This document shows, one piece after another, positions 1 to 11,031 of a stretch of 64,000 nt of DNA (its first letter is position 1; each line of letters opens with the position of its first letter). Below the pieces are notes generated by a model. The model worked only from the letters and a program-made list of their open reading frames with translations, ran no database searches and had not been told where the DNA came from. A program made the translations under genes and the position numbers. The DNA is taken from NCBI GenBank assembly GCA_947044405.1, contig CAMRHE010000012.1:10350001-10414000 (forward strand), read 5' to 3'. The DNA is from Leptodactylus fallax. Taxonomy: Eukaryota; Chordata; Amphibia; Anura; Leptodactylidae.

Positions 1-1300
1 TCACAATCTCGATGCCCGTCCCCAGGATGTCCACTGGTTTTGGAGGGCATCTGCCTTTACGGAAGTCCACCACCATCTCCTTGGTCTTCCCCGCGTTAAT
101 CTTCAGGTGGTTCTGGTGGCACCAGTCCACAAAAAAACGGTTCAGTTCTCTGTACTCCCTGTCATCATCGTCTGTGATGAGGCCTACTATTGCAGAGTCG
201 TCAGAATACTTCTGTAGGTAGCAGCTGGATGAGTTGCACCTAAAATAGGCAGTGTACAGTGTGAAGAGGAAAGGGGCGAGAACCGTACCCTGAGGTGCCC
301 CCCGTATTACAGATCACGGTACCTGACACACAGTCTTGGGCTCTCACGTATTGAGGTCGATTTGTGAGGTAGTCTAGGATCCAGTTGGAGAGGTGGTGGT
401 CCACTCCAGCAAGGCCCAGCTTGTGTCTCAGTAACCTGGGCTGTATGGTGTTAAAAGCACTGGAGAAATCAAAGAACATTATTCTCACCGTGTTCCCTGG
501 TTTTTCCAGGTGAGACAGAGCCCTGTGCAGAAGGTGGATGATGGCATCATCTACCCCAATGCCCGGTCGATAAGCAAACTGGAGAGGGTCCATAGCGGGG
601 CTCACTAGAGGGCGAAGATGTGTGAGAAACAATCTCTCTAAGATCTTCATCAAGTGGGATGTCAGTGCTACAGGTCTGTAGTCGTTGAGGTCCATAGGGT
701 GAGGTTTCTTTGGACCTGGTACCACACAAGAAGATTTCCATAATTCAGGGACTATTTCCTGCCTCAGGCTCATATTATACATATATGTAATTATACCACA
801 CAGCTGGTCCCCACAAGTCTTAATTAGCCTTGCACTGATGTCATCTGGCCCTGCGACTTTCCTCGCCTTGATCTTTTTCATCTCCTTCCTCACCTGGGCC
901 CGTGTGAAGGTCAGACTGTGGTCAGATAAAGACAGATTTCTGGATTTACTGGTCTGTTGGGAAGTAGCCACATGGGGTGAATGGGGTGAAGTCATTGTGG
1001 TGAGGGGAGCTGAAGGACATGCTGGGGTGGGAGGAGCTGGTGTGTGATCAAATCTGTTGAAGAATAGGTTTAGTTCATTAAGCCAGTTAACATCTGCCTC
1101 AATCTGGCAGACAGACTGTTTATGACCCGAAATTGACTTAAGCCCATCCCAGACCCCCCTTATGTCTTTTCTTTCCATTTGCTTTTCCATTTTTTCCTTA
1201 TAACTGGATTTTCCTTGCCTGATTAGATGCCTCAGCTCCTTTTGTACTTCCCTCAACCCCTCCTTATCTCTGTGGAGGAGACAGCCGCCGTTTCCTGTGG
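1..1300 (-). pseudogene. L2/CR1-like LINE reverse transcriptase fragment, copy 1
   Basis: Read on the minus strand this is the endonuclease-distal part and reverse transcriptase of a non-LTR retrotransposon. Visible blocks, in order, are a basic helical linker (KEKMEKQMERKDIRGVWDG), RKVAGPDDIS, NDYRPVALTS, LQFAYRPGIGVDDAI, and motif A with its catalytic Asp in FFDFSSAFNTI. The YSDD catalytic box lies near 190-215. The frame breaks near 295-305, where a run of six C replaces the five C seen in the second copy (21250-21256), so motif B (PQGTVLSPF) is out of frame with motif A. The 5' side stops near 1300 against a Penelope-like element, and the 3' side runs off the window. Exact clade within L2/CR1/Rex1 is inferred. 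Confidence 0.8.
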
Positions 1301-1383
1301 TAATGGATTGGTAGGAGAATCTCCCAAAAAATGAGGTGTGGGGACCGCGCTTCACCAAAGATGCTTTATTATACTCAAATAAC

Positions 1384-1424
1384 ACAACGCGTTTTGGGGA
1401 AATCAGATCCCCTTTATCAAGTGT
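1384..1424 (-). other. Decayed hammerhead-ribozyme-like motif of the Penelope-like element
   Basis: On the minus strand the order is CTTGATAA, then a stem-loop with GGGG pairing to CCCC (loop ATCTGATTT), then AAAACGCG. This fits the hammerhead plan CUGAUGA, stem II, GAAAC, with transitions at three core positions (C to T, G to A, G to A). The core is therefore recognisable but predicted inactive. Hammerhead motifs in Penelope-like elements are established; assignment here is by layout and position at the end of the element. Confidence 0.5.
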
Positions 1425-2033
1425 ACAAGAGACTAAACATAAAAAACAATAAAAGAATACACATGTAAAGAGTCAGTAATTGGAATTTAGAACCAGTGAA
1501 ATTAATTATACCATTCTATGGGATAAAAGAAAAGTATCCCACCAGATAGTATTGTCATGGATAGATAGATAAATAAATAAATAAATGAATAAATAGTGGT
1601 AATGAATGTACTCAAAAAAATAAATAATAAATAAGTAAAGCTAAAAGGCTAATAAATGAAATATAAAATCAAAATGCACATAAGAGTAAAAACTATACAT
1701 AAAAAGGTTTAAACCAATGTTTTTTGGTACTTACCAGCCTGAGGAGGTAGGCTGTGAGATCTGAAGTGAGTGAGAGGCAAATGTTGAGACCACTTTCAGA
1801 AAGGCTTATAAAGGTATGGTGAAATGGGACCACCCCTAGGGGGAGGGGTTCAAACTTGTGGGGAAAGATTCGATTGAGAGATAAAGTTTTAATTGAGAAG
1901 GGAAAGAAAAAAAAAAAAAAATAAAAGAATTTGATTGAAAGATAAAGTTTAAATTGAGAAAAAAAAAAAAAGAAAGAAAGAAAGAAAACAAAAAAATTAT
2001 GAATTGGTAATGCTAAATGTTTCATTCGCGTTC

Positions 2034-2068
2034 GGAGATCGCTACTGCGCATGTGTGTAGCGATCTCC
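2034..2068. repeat. Perfect 12-bp inverted repeat (hairpin)
   Basis: GGAGATCGCTAC at 2034-2045 pairs perfectly with GTAGCGATCTCC at 2057-2068 around an 11-base loop. It lies in the noncoding part of the Penelope-like element. A role in the element RNA is possible but unproven. Confidence 0.7.
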
Positions 2069-2443
2069 TGCTCTGAGTCATATGTTTCTGTGTAGGGTGC
2101 AGGACTGATCTGAACTATGATTGTTATGAAATATAGCACTAAAAAGAAGAAATAATGTTAATGAGTAATGAGAGGGCGGACATCATGCTCATATGACTGG
2201 GGCTAGAGAATGTATCATAATACATGGATAAATGAAAAATGAAAATGGGTAATAAACATATGATTATGGCTAAGAATTATATTTCACTATAAACAAATAT
2301 ATACATAATAATTATAAGTGATAGGCATAGAACAAAAATGATGACAATACATATGCATATGGGTTGAAACGAATGTACTGGAGGGGAGAAGATAATGCCG
2401 GCGATGTGTGGATATGCAAATAAATACAAACGCCTTAGAATAC

Positions 2444-3237
2444 CTAGTCATATACAGACTCAAGTGCTTCATTAAGCCCAGCTGGTGTTAGAGAGTTAAA
2501 TTTAAAAATCCAATACATTTCCTTTCTCTTGAGCTTTTCAAATCTGTTGTTGGTATGGGCAGGAACGTGATCTATTGGTGTGATTTTGAATGCATCGAAA
2601 CAAGATTTATGCGACACCAAGGCATGTTTTGATACACTGTGTTTGAGGTAGCCATTAGTTACATTAGATCTGTGCTTATTTAGCCTCTCCCTTAATGGTC
2701 TGATGGTCCTTCCTACATACTGGAGGCCACAAGGGCACTCCAGGATATAGATGACAAAGGAGGATGAACAGTTCAGGAAATGATTGATCTGGAAAATATC
2801 GCCTGTTGAAAAGATCGTAATGGTTTTGGCTGAATGGTTAATTGTGTGACAACATTTACATTTTTTGTGTTCACATTTATAAACACCATTTGGTTGTGGA
2901 TATGACATATTCCGGTCTACAGGTTTAGTAAGAGACCTCAGTTTGCTAGGGGCCAATAGATTTTTCAGGGTTTTTGCTCTTCTAAAAGTGATTGCTGGCT
3001 TATGGGGGATATTCTTATTAAGTAGAGGATCATTCAGGAGTATCGTCCAGTGTTTGTCCAGGATCATCCTGATCCTGTTATGTGCATTACTGTAAGTGGT
3101 TATGAAATTATGTCCGAATTCTTTACTAGTATTTTTCCGAAAGGGGACAAGGCATTCAGATTGAGTGAGAAACTGTGCTTTAGATTCTGCTGCTTGAATA
3201 ATCCGTTTAGGATAGTTTTTTTCCTGTTTCCTGTGGT
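2444..3237 (-). pseudogene. Penelope-like C-terminal region with GIY-YIG endonuclease
   Basis: About 264 codons stay open. An N-terminal linker is followed by a cysteine/histidine cluster (KCEHKKCKCCH), then the GIY-YIG nuclease: VIYILECPCGLQYVGRT supplies the IY and YVG elements, RPLRERLNKHR the basic helix, and ERF/LKRKEMYWIFKFNSL the C-terminal part usually ending in a PxGLNE motif (here TPAGLNEA). This nuclease nicks target DNA for target-primed reverse transcription in Penelope-like elements. The domain itself looks undamaged, but the reverse transcriptase that should precede it is absent, so the copy is dead. Function is inferred from family knowledge. Confidence 0.85.
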
Positions 3238-3312
3238 AGGCGGGCAAGTAGTGATGAGGAGAGTGGCATGGGAGCTGGTGTTGAGGAGGACATCAGTGAC
3301 CTGTAGACAGTA

Positions 3313-5686
3313 GTGGATGACGATGTAGCCGATTATAATTGGGAGCCCGGTGACGAAAGGGCCTCATCGTCATCAGGAGAAGAGGGTTGCAGCTTGCGCA
3401 TGAGGCAGCGGGGGAGTCAGAAGGGTGGCAGCAGTGTGAGGTCGGGAGCTAAACATTCCCGGGGTAGACCACCCGCTTCGCAGAAGCCTACCTGCCCAGA
3501 AAGCAGTGGTGCAGGGGTTCACGGAGGCAGTGGCGGTAGCAGTCAGTTATTGCGGAGTGTTGGCGGTAAAATCACCTACTTGGCGGTGTGGCAGTTTTTT
3601 TGTAAAGCCGTCGGGGGAGGTGAACATGGCCATATGTTCAATCTGTGGGCAGAAGGTGAAGCGTGGCCAGGGTGCCAATGTTGGCACCACAGCCCTGCGC
3701 CAACATATGCAGCATCACCATAAAGTGGCCTGGGAGAGCTGTGGCTCCAATGTGGTGGTCCAGCCTGCCGCAGCAACCGCTGCAGCTCAAAGTGGCACGC
3801 ACCCCATTTCACGCAGTCAAGGCTCCACCACCTCAGCTGAACGAAGCTGTGTGTCCTTCCCATCATCTGCTGGTTGTGATGCTCCTGCTCCTCCTACTTC
3901 TACTAGTCAGTTATTGCGTCAGCAATCAATCACAGAATCTATACTTAAGAGACAACAGTATGCGTGCAATCATCCAACAGTGCAGAAGCTGAATGTGCTC
4001 CTGTCCAAGTTGTTGGTGCTGCAGTCACTCCCTTTCCACTTGGTGGACTCTGCAGCTTTCAGAGAACTGATGGCTTGCGCCGAGTCGAGGTGGAGAGTCC
4101 CAAGCCGTCATTTCTTTGCCAAGAAGGCAGTACCAGCCCTGCACAAATATGTAGAAGAGAAGGTGGGCCAGTCCTTAGCCTCTCGGTGTCTGCCAAAGTG
4201 CACGGCATCGTCGACGTGTGGAGCTTTAACTACGGTCAAGGACAATATATGTCATTTACGGCCCACTGGGTTAATATGGTGCCTGCCCAGACACACTAGC
4301 AACTTGGACAGGTGACGCAGCTTCTGCCTCCACGTTCTCATGCCGTTGGTCCTGCAACAATGTCCGCCTCATCCTCCACTGTCTCCTCAGCCTCCACTGC
4401 AGGAACAATTCCCAGTGCTCCTCCAGTATACCACATGTGCAGGGCACAGCGGTGTCATTCTGTTCTACACCTCGTTTGCCTGGGCGAACGAAGTCACACA
4501 GGGGAGGAACTGCTCCGTGTCCTCAATCAAGAAATCGAATCCTGGCTTTCTCCAAGATAACTTAAAATCGGAACAATGGTGACCGACAATGGGAAGAACA
4601 TGGTGTCGGCCTTGCGTCAAGGAGGGCTGCGCTATGCGCCCTGCATGGCACACGTGTTCAATCTGGTTGTCAAGCGTTTCCTTAAGTGTTCCACCCATAG
4701 GCAAGACATCCTAAAAATGTCAAGGAAACTTTGCATGCACTTCAGCCACTCGTACACCGCCAAGCACACCCTCCTTGAGCTGCAGCGGCAGAACGGCCTC
4801 CCACAACCTAGGCTGATATGCGATGTTTCCACCCATTGGAATTCAACCCTCCATATGTTGGATCGACTATATGAACAGAGAAAAGCCATAAACGATTTCT
4901 TGATGATCCAAGCGGACAGAGGTACTCCCCTGTGTAACTTTAACGTTAGCCAGTGGCAGCTCACGCGTGACACCTGCCGTTTGTTAGTACCCTTTGAGGA
5001 GGCCACTTTGTTAGTGAGTCGCCAGGACTACGGGATGAACAGCGTCATTCCACTGATTCAAATCCTGGAAAAGATGCTTATCAATCTAGCTGGTCAGGGG
5101 ACTGGAGATGTGGCGTCTACATCTCAAGGCCACATGAGCCCTGTGGGGGATGAACTGGAGGAGGAGGAGGATGAGGAGGACATTGGAGCACAAACAATGT
5201 GTAGTCAAATGGGTGGAGAGGAGGAGCAGGAGCAACCAGAAGAGCCAGAGGGAGATGAGGAGGATGAGGCAGATGACCAAGACACACCGTGGCAGTATGC
5301 AGTGGAGATGGATGCAGGGAGTCCCTCGGAGTCACTTGCGCAAATGGCCCGAATGCATGCCCGATGCAGTAGTAGTATCGGCTCCATCAGCAGCAGCCTG
5401 AGCCTAGAGTTGCTGATGAGCAGCTTTCTTCAGCCGCATAATGAAGATACAGCTAGACACAAAGCAGAAGTTGAACCAGCAGGTGGTGGCATACTTGGAG
5501 TGCACCCTGCCACCCTTCATCGAAGATCCGCTGGACTACTGGGCAGCCAAACTGGATTTGTGGCCGCAACTGGCCAAGTTTGCCCTGGAAAAGCTGTACT
5601 GCCCGGCCAGTAGTGTGGCATCAGAGTGGGTGTTTAGTGCAGCGGGGGCCATAGTTACCCCAAGGAGATCTCGCCTGTCCACATAA
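3313..5686 (+). pseudogene. hAT transposase with BED zinc finger, copy 1
   Basis: Pieces in several frames together make a hAT transposase. A Ser/Glu-rich N-terminus is followed by a BED finger near 3590-3725 (CSICGQKV then TTALRQHMQHHH). The RNase H-like core begins with VQKLNVLLSKLLVL near 3975-4030. VTDNGKNMV and CMAHVFNLVV (4576-4670) and VSTHWNSTLHML (4825-4860) are core motifs of the family. An acidic Glu-rich insert lies at 5150-5280, and the C-terminal dimerisation block EDPLDYWAAKLDLWPQLA with SSVASEWVFSAAG lies at 5520-5650. Frameshifts fall near 4180 and 5450, a ~300-bp deletion near 5370-5400 removes conserved sequence, and the usual ERVFS has become EWVFS. It cannot make a working protein. 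Confidence 0.85.
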
Positions 5687-5759
5687 AATTTGGAGAGACT
5701 GACCTTTGTGAAGATGATCAGCCAGGATTTCCACCCACCAATGCCTGATGCAGCAGATT

Positions 5760-6940
5760 AAATGATCCATGCTGCCTCACCACACTCTGCCACTGGATGA
5801 CTGTATGGCCTCCTAAGGCCTTGCCACTCTATGGCCTACTCACGCTGCTGCCACTTCCGAACTCTGCCACTGGATGACTGTATGGTCTCCTCACGCTCCT
5901 GCCACCAGGTGACTGTATGGCCTGCTAAGGCTGTTGCTACCTACACATTATATCACCTTGCCACTCTGAGGCCTACTCACATTGCTGCCACCTCTGCACT
6001 CTGCCACTTAGTGACTGTATGGCCTCCTCATGTTGCTGCCACTGGGTCACTGTATTCCCTCCTCATGTTGCTGCCACTGGGTCACTGTATGCCCGCCTCA
6101 TGTTGCTGTCACTTGGTCACTGTATGGCCACCTCATACTGTTGCCACTGCATGCCCTCCTCATGTTGCTGCCACTTGGTCACTGTATGACCTCCTTATGC
6201 CACTGCCACCGGGTCACTGTGTGCCCTCCTTAAGCCATTTCCACTGAGTCACTGTATGGCCTCCTCATACCGCTGCCACCAGGTCACTGTATGGCCTCCT
6301 CATGCTGCAGCCACTGGGTCACTGTATGCCCTCCTCATGCTGCTGCCAACTTCACATTGTCACCAGCAACTTGGCCAGGTGGTGCTGCTTCCGCCTTCAT
6401 GTTCTCACACCGTTGGGCCTACAACAATGTCCACCTCATCCTCCACTGTTTCCTCAGCCTCCACTGCACGGACAATTCACAGTGCTCCTCCAGCATACCA
6501 CATGTGCAGGGCACAGTGATGTCACACTGTTCTATACCTTGTTTGCCTGGGTGAACAAAGTCATACAGGGGAGGAACTGGGTCACTGTATATCCTCCTCG
6601 TGCCGCAGCCACTGGATCACTGTATGGCCTCCTCATACCGCTGCCACCGGGTCACTGTATGGCCTCCTCATGCTGTTTCCACTGGGTCACTCTGTGTCCT
6701 CCTCATGCTGCTGCCACTGGGTCACTGTATGGCCTCCTCATTCTGCAGCCACTGGGTCACTGTATGCCCTACTCATGCCTTTTCCACTGGGTCACTGTAT
6801 GGCCTCCTCATTCCGCTGCCACTGGGTCACTGTATGGCCTCCTCATGCTGCTGCCACCTCCACATTATGTCGCCTTGCCACTCTGTGGTTTCCTGATGCT
6901 GCTGCCAACTCCACATTATGTCGCCTTGCCACTCTGTAGA
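5760..6940 (+). repeat. 35-bp tandem array inside hAT copy 1
   Basis: Units of the form CACTGGGTCACTGTATGGCC followed by TCCTCATGCTGCTGC repeat with a 35-bp period, diverging at the left edge. The unit has no stop codon in any forward frame, so the array yields overlapping open frames that are not real genes. A stretch at 6356-6578 is not array sequence but a second copy of transposase coding sequence from about 4294-4515. The same array follows the transposase in copy 2 (61895-62640), so it belongs to the element. Confidence 0.85.
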
Positions 6941-7346
6941 CATGTATGTGGAATCTGCAAACGAGGGTGTAAAAGGAGTGCGCCTCTGCACGGTTCTGTC
7001 TACCTGGCACTAACATGGACCTGTAAGTCTGGGTTCACACTTGAGTTAGTTGGACAGTTTTGGCCCCGTAACTGTCCAAATAAGTGAAGTGTGCATCAAT
7101 TCTAAGAGCGATGCCTGTCATGTGCATGTCATTCGGACTCACAGTATTGTTTGACTACCACAGTAGGCTCCCTATGCGTGTTACTGCAAGGCACAGTGTT
7201 CTACACCACTATACAGGCTCTCTGAAGCTAGGAAATAGGTGTTTTTTAGCGATATTTGCCGCAAAGAAACTCAAATCGAAGCAAATTTTTTTGGAACTTT
7301 GAATCGAACTAGCGAATCGAACTTTTGAGAAATTCGCCCATCTCTA

Positions 7347-7789
7347 CTGGTCACAGTGGTCACAGAATTTCCAGTACTTTCAGTGTTTACCAGGCTCAGC
7401 ATCAGAGGAAATAGTGGATTCAATGCCTGAACATAGGACCAGGGATAGGTACCGTATATAAAAGTGAAAGAATTATACCTTCTTTTTTACTTTTGCACAT
7501 CACCTAGTCACCCCTAGGTTTTTCTGGTAAAAAAAAAAATGTAGTTCCTGCAGCCATTGTATTTTTCTATGTAAATAAAGTAGACAAAAGATTAGCTTTT
7601 TCCTCTTCCCCCTCCACCTTCCCACTCAGGCTATTTTTGAAAGATCTAAAACTTTCAGTTTACTTAGCTGTAGATATAAACATTATATTGTTTTACTTTC
7701 ATGAGCAATGCATGTTCTGCTGCCAGCTTTGCTGCTTTTGTAAATGTTTTACAAATATACTGTATATTACTTTTTGAATCCCTGCTTTC
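7347..7789. other. No recognised feature
   Basis: This stretch follows the hAT 3' end. It contains an A-run near 7530 but no splice-bounded coding sequence, terminal repeats or known family that I can identify. Confidence 0.5.
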
Positions 7790-8335
7790 CAAACCCAATA
7801 ACTTTGTTATTGTTCCATTCACAGAGCCATATGAGGGCTTAATGTTCGCGGGACAAATGGTACTTTGTAATGGTACCATCTAATATTCCATACAATGTAC
7901 TGGGAAGCTGGAAAAAAAATTTAGCATGGGACGGAATTGGAGAAAAACTGTATTTGTGTGACATTCTTATGGGCTTTGCTTTCACAGCGTTCACTGTACA
8001 ACCAAAATGACATGTCAACTGTATTAAGCCCTTAAAAAAAATCTGAACTTTGCAAAAAAAAAAAAAAAAAATTTCTTGGAGTTGCCATATTCTGAAACTT
8101 TTTTATATTCCTATGTAAGGGGATGCATAAGGATTCTTTTTTTGCGGAGACAGATGTACTTGTTAGTTATACCATTTTGGGCAATGTCTGATGTTTTGAT
8201 AACTTTTATTCAAAATTTATGGCAAGCAAAACAACAAAAAGTGTCAGTTTGGCGGTTTTGATTTTTTTTTCCTGCTACGGCGTTCGCCATATGGGAAAAA
8301 TACTTTTATATTGGCGGATATCAGAAGGTAATCTA
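7790..8335 (+). mobile_element. Fragment of the TTAA-flanked AT-rich element family
   Basis: The text around CAATGTACTGGGAAGCTGG and AATTGGAGAAAAACTG matches the interior of the complete element at 26887-28095 in the same order. Both ends are missing here. No coding capacity is seen. Confidence 0.65.
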
Positions 8336-8385
8336 TTAGGGTAAAGGCACATGCAAGACACATAATGAAGCTGCCCATATTTTCA

Positions 8386-8515
8386 TTAACTTGGTGAAAC
8401 ATTTATTGGTTATTGTATGGTACTTGATACTACTGTAGACACATGGTTTTGCAGGGTACTATGTGGCCAATAACAAGTACAAAGTAATAATGAATAAATG
8501 TTTCACTGTGTTAAG
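8386..8515. repeat. Small palindromic element (MITE-like)
   Basis: Two arms of about 42 bp are imperfect inverted copies: TTAAC...GTGAAACATTTATT at 8386-8428 and AATAAATGTTTCAC...GTTAA at 8474-8515. They are separated by about 45 bp. The TTAA at both outer edges suggests a TTAA-target foldback element. Confidence 0.55.
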
Positions 8516-8566
8516 TGAAAACACCTGCAGCCAAGCCCAGAACCCTTCCTGTGTCAAATTGAATGT

Positions 8567-8599
8567 CTAAAAGGTATCGCCTGATTTCTTCACTCTTCC
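8567..8599 (-). repeat. Short remnant of the 51345 Penelope-like repeat
   Basis: AAAGGTATCGCCTGATTTCT and the following CACTCTTCC are the reverse complement of 51374-51403. It is a short dispersed piece of the repeat that flanks the solo LTR at 51523. Flanking sequence shows no further match that I can see. Confidence 0.5.
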
Positions 8600-10360
8600 T
8601 ATCCTTATGCTTATCATGTAGCTGAGGCCCTTCAGCCATGTGCTGTGAAAACACCAGGAGACCCCTTTTTTTTTCTTTTTCTTTTGCAATGGAGGCTTTC
8701 TAGAAAACACGCTGCTGAATTTTCATGAGGAAAATACATGGAAGCACAAGTAGCTAAAATGTTCATAAAACTCCAATAAATAATCAATTAATTTCCGTTT
8801 AAAATTAATAAAACAGTCCTCCCAGCACTAGCTGGGAGACTATACCCCATCTAATAAATACAGACAAATGAGAAAGAACAATTCTGGGAGGGGCGAGGCT
8901 TGATTGAAGATCCTCATGGACTGGCCCCAGAACAGTTGATCCTCAGCTATAGAAAGGGAAGTCTTCCCAAAAAAATCAGTCATCCTTCCTCGCTCTTCTT
9001 CTTCCTTGCGACTGAGATGTATGGGTGTGATGACCAGGAGAGCCACTGCATACAACAGTCAGTCACCCCTATTAGTGATATGAGGGACTCTTAACAGCTC
9101 AGCAATATGTGCAGGAAATCCAGTGGCCACATGTATTGCTTTTCGTGGCAAGGCCTCCAACTGGCTTCTTTTAACAGGATAATGCTCAACCAAACTCAAC
9201 AAGGGTCTCCCAGCAATGTCTCCTCCAGATTGCAACACTTCCGTGGTCTGCACCATTACCAGATTTATTGCCAATTGAGCTTTTATGGGACCAGCTGAGA
9301 TACCAGTTTTGGCAATCTACAAGAGTGCAGGATCCAATGGTTCAGCTTCAACATTTGTGGTCAGAAGGCATGATGTAAGTGACGTCACTACATCGCGCCT
9401 CCTGCTCCGAAGAGACCGGAAGCAGAGACAGGAACTGAATGGTGAAGCAGGGAGTGGAACTTTGTATCAGTTTGTGTAATAGGCCTATGCAAATAAGCAT
9501 ACTTACCAATTTTGAAGTTGGTAAAATAGGGATAGGAATGTGTAAGTCTTATCCCTGGACTTGCCCTCTGGGCCACTCCAACTACATTTTATAAGTCACA
9601 CACCTTATCAGGCTGGGAGTGTTATATGCCCAAATTTGCCAGGAATGTTTCTGAAAATTAAGAACTGCATTCCTGCATCTTCAGGTATAAATGAGCCCTT
9701 ACACTAAACATCAGATTTTTACACTAATAGACAGCCCATTGTGACCTTCTCTTGTTTGTATACTGTAATTGTGCTGTTGGTTTGTATAACCGTTTCGATA
9801 GCTATACTGTATTCTGTATTGTTATGTAAATTCTGCTAGATGCTGGAGTCACACTTTGTACTTTACCTGTCATGTAATTAGATGTTTCCTAGGTAGCCAG
9901 ACACTACGATTACAACAGCGGGGATCCAGGTCATGTATTTATGAACAGGCGCATTATTATTGTCACATACTTCACCTATTATGTAAGCAACTGCTTTATT
10001 CTAGGGCTCTGGTGTTATGGAAAGATTGAGGTGCCAGGCAAGTATTCATGATTGTCTGTATTACTTAGGTAAATAGCTGTTACCTTGATATATGTTACTA
10101 GATATAGTAGTTAACCTAACTATTAGGATGGCCCAATGCTTGTTTACCCTTTCTAATTTCTTAAAGATAAAAAAGGTAACATAATCAAACAGTTGAATCC
10201 CAGTGTTTTGGAAACTCAAGTTGGCCCTTCCTTTCAAATAATCCTCTAAATAGCTATAAGAGCTACGTTTCTGGTGAGTACCTCCTTGGTATTGAAATTG
10301 TTTATAGACCCAGGACTTTAGTGACCATTTATGACAACTACATAACCACCATTGCCTTTC
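8600..10360. other. No recognised feature
   Basis: AT-rich intergenic sequence. Short open frames exist on both strands but lack family signatures and splice context. No terminal repeats or tandem arrays were recognised. Confidence 0.5.
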
Positions 10361-10363
10361 TAA

Positions 10364-10618
10364 GGCTAGGTTCACATCTACGTTGGAGTCTCTGTACAAG
10401 ACTCTGCCACAGATTCTACTTAAAATCAGCAGAGAGAAAAGTCCTGCAAGAAGGACTTTTCTCTCCGCCGTTTTCAGTATAAAATCATCAGAAACCCAGC
10501 AGACTCCATTATAGTCTATTTATGTATGTAAGCGCTTTTTAAACAGACAGGATTTCCATCTTTTGGGCCCAATGCTGACCTGAAGGATGGAAAGCTGAAT
10601 GCTAGTGTGAACCTAGCG
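10364..10618. mobile_element. Harbinger-type MITE with TAA target duplication
   Basis: The element opens with GGCTAGGTTCACAT and closes with GTGTGAACCTAGCG, an inverted pair, and is flanked by TAA on both sides (10361-10363 and 10619-10621). The 3-bp TWA-type duplication and non-coding 255-bp body fit a PIF/Harbinger MITE. A palindrome around AAAGTCCTGCAAGAAGGACT lies near 10438. Confidence 0.75.
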
Positions 10619-11002
10619 TAATATTGTACTTTATGTGTAGTTGGAAAGGGGAGAATATCTGTAAAAATAGTTTTTACAATTAAATTTTGATTTTAGTTTC
10701 CTGTTTAAATTCTATGACAAGTTGCCCCCACTTTCTTTAGGCTAAAAAGTTGTGATGCAAGCTATACTAGGCATTAGTTAGGAGGTATTTACGTTAATTT
10801 GATGTACAGTAACAGTGATCATGTTCCAAGATATAAAATATGCAATAATAATTCTTATACATCTGTGTTTCACTATGCATAGTTCAGCTGACAGCTGTTC
10901 CTCCTGAACCCCCATGCAACCAGGGCTTAACCAAATGTTCACGTGTTGTCAATGAATAGTGAGGAATAAGCCACTATCAGACAACTCTGAAGGCTACTTT
11001 TT

Positions 11003-11031
11003 GTTGTTATTATTATTATTATTATTATTAT
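11003..11031. repeat. (TTA)n microsatellite
   Basis: About nine TTA/TTG units in a row. Confidence 0.85.

Larger units (their letters stand above)
1300..3237 (-). mobile_element. Penelope-like retroelement, 5'-truncated
   Basis: The unit reads on the minus strand. It consists of the C-terminal coding part (2444-3237), then about 1.1 kb of AT-rich noncoding sequence with A-rich runs at 1905-1990, a perfect 12-bp-stem hairpin at 2034-2068, and a terminal block at 1384-1424 that looks like a decayed hammerhead ribozyme. Penelope-like elements are known to combine a reverse transcriptase with a GIY-YIG endonuclease and often carry hammerhead motifs. The reverse transcriptase part is missing: the coding sequence begins abruptly where hAT sequence starts near 3225-3237. 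Confidence 0.8.
3225..7346 (+). mobile_element. hAT transposon copy 1 (5'-truncated, 3' end intact)
   Basis: The element begins inside the transposase N-terminal region, directly against the Penelope-like element. It continues through a BED-finger hAT transposase (about 3313-5686), a 35-bp tandem array (5760-6940) and a 3' terminal region that ends in TTCGCCCATCTCTA at 7346. That terminus is the inverted counterpart of TAGAGATGAGCGAA at 56392 (copy 2) and of both ends of the small element at 30856-31332. The 5' terminal repeat is missing, so no target duplication can be checked. Compared with copy 2 it lacks about 300 bp of coding sequence, including the DPRY motif region (61225-61545). Confidence 0.85.

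Noticed and set aside
1693..2139. 148-codon minus-strand frame with Phe runs
   Set aside because: The Phe/Leu runs are A-rich low-complexity sequence in the noncoding part of the Penelope-like element.
4632..5006. Minus-strand open frame across the hAT transposase
   Set aside because: It is the shadow of a conserved transposase frame on the other strand. The same shadow appears at 60605-60865 in copy 2.
5760..6940. CRISPR-like regular repeats
   Set aside because: The units abut with no unique spacers, vary in sequence, and lie in a eukaryotic transposon. The same holds for the 31-bp array at 16092 and the 39-bp array at 43905.
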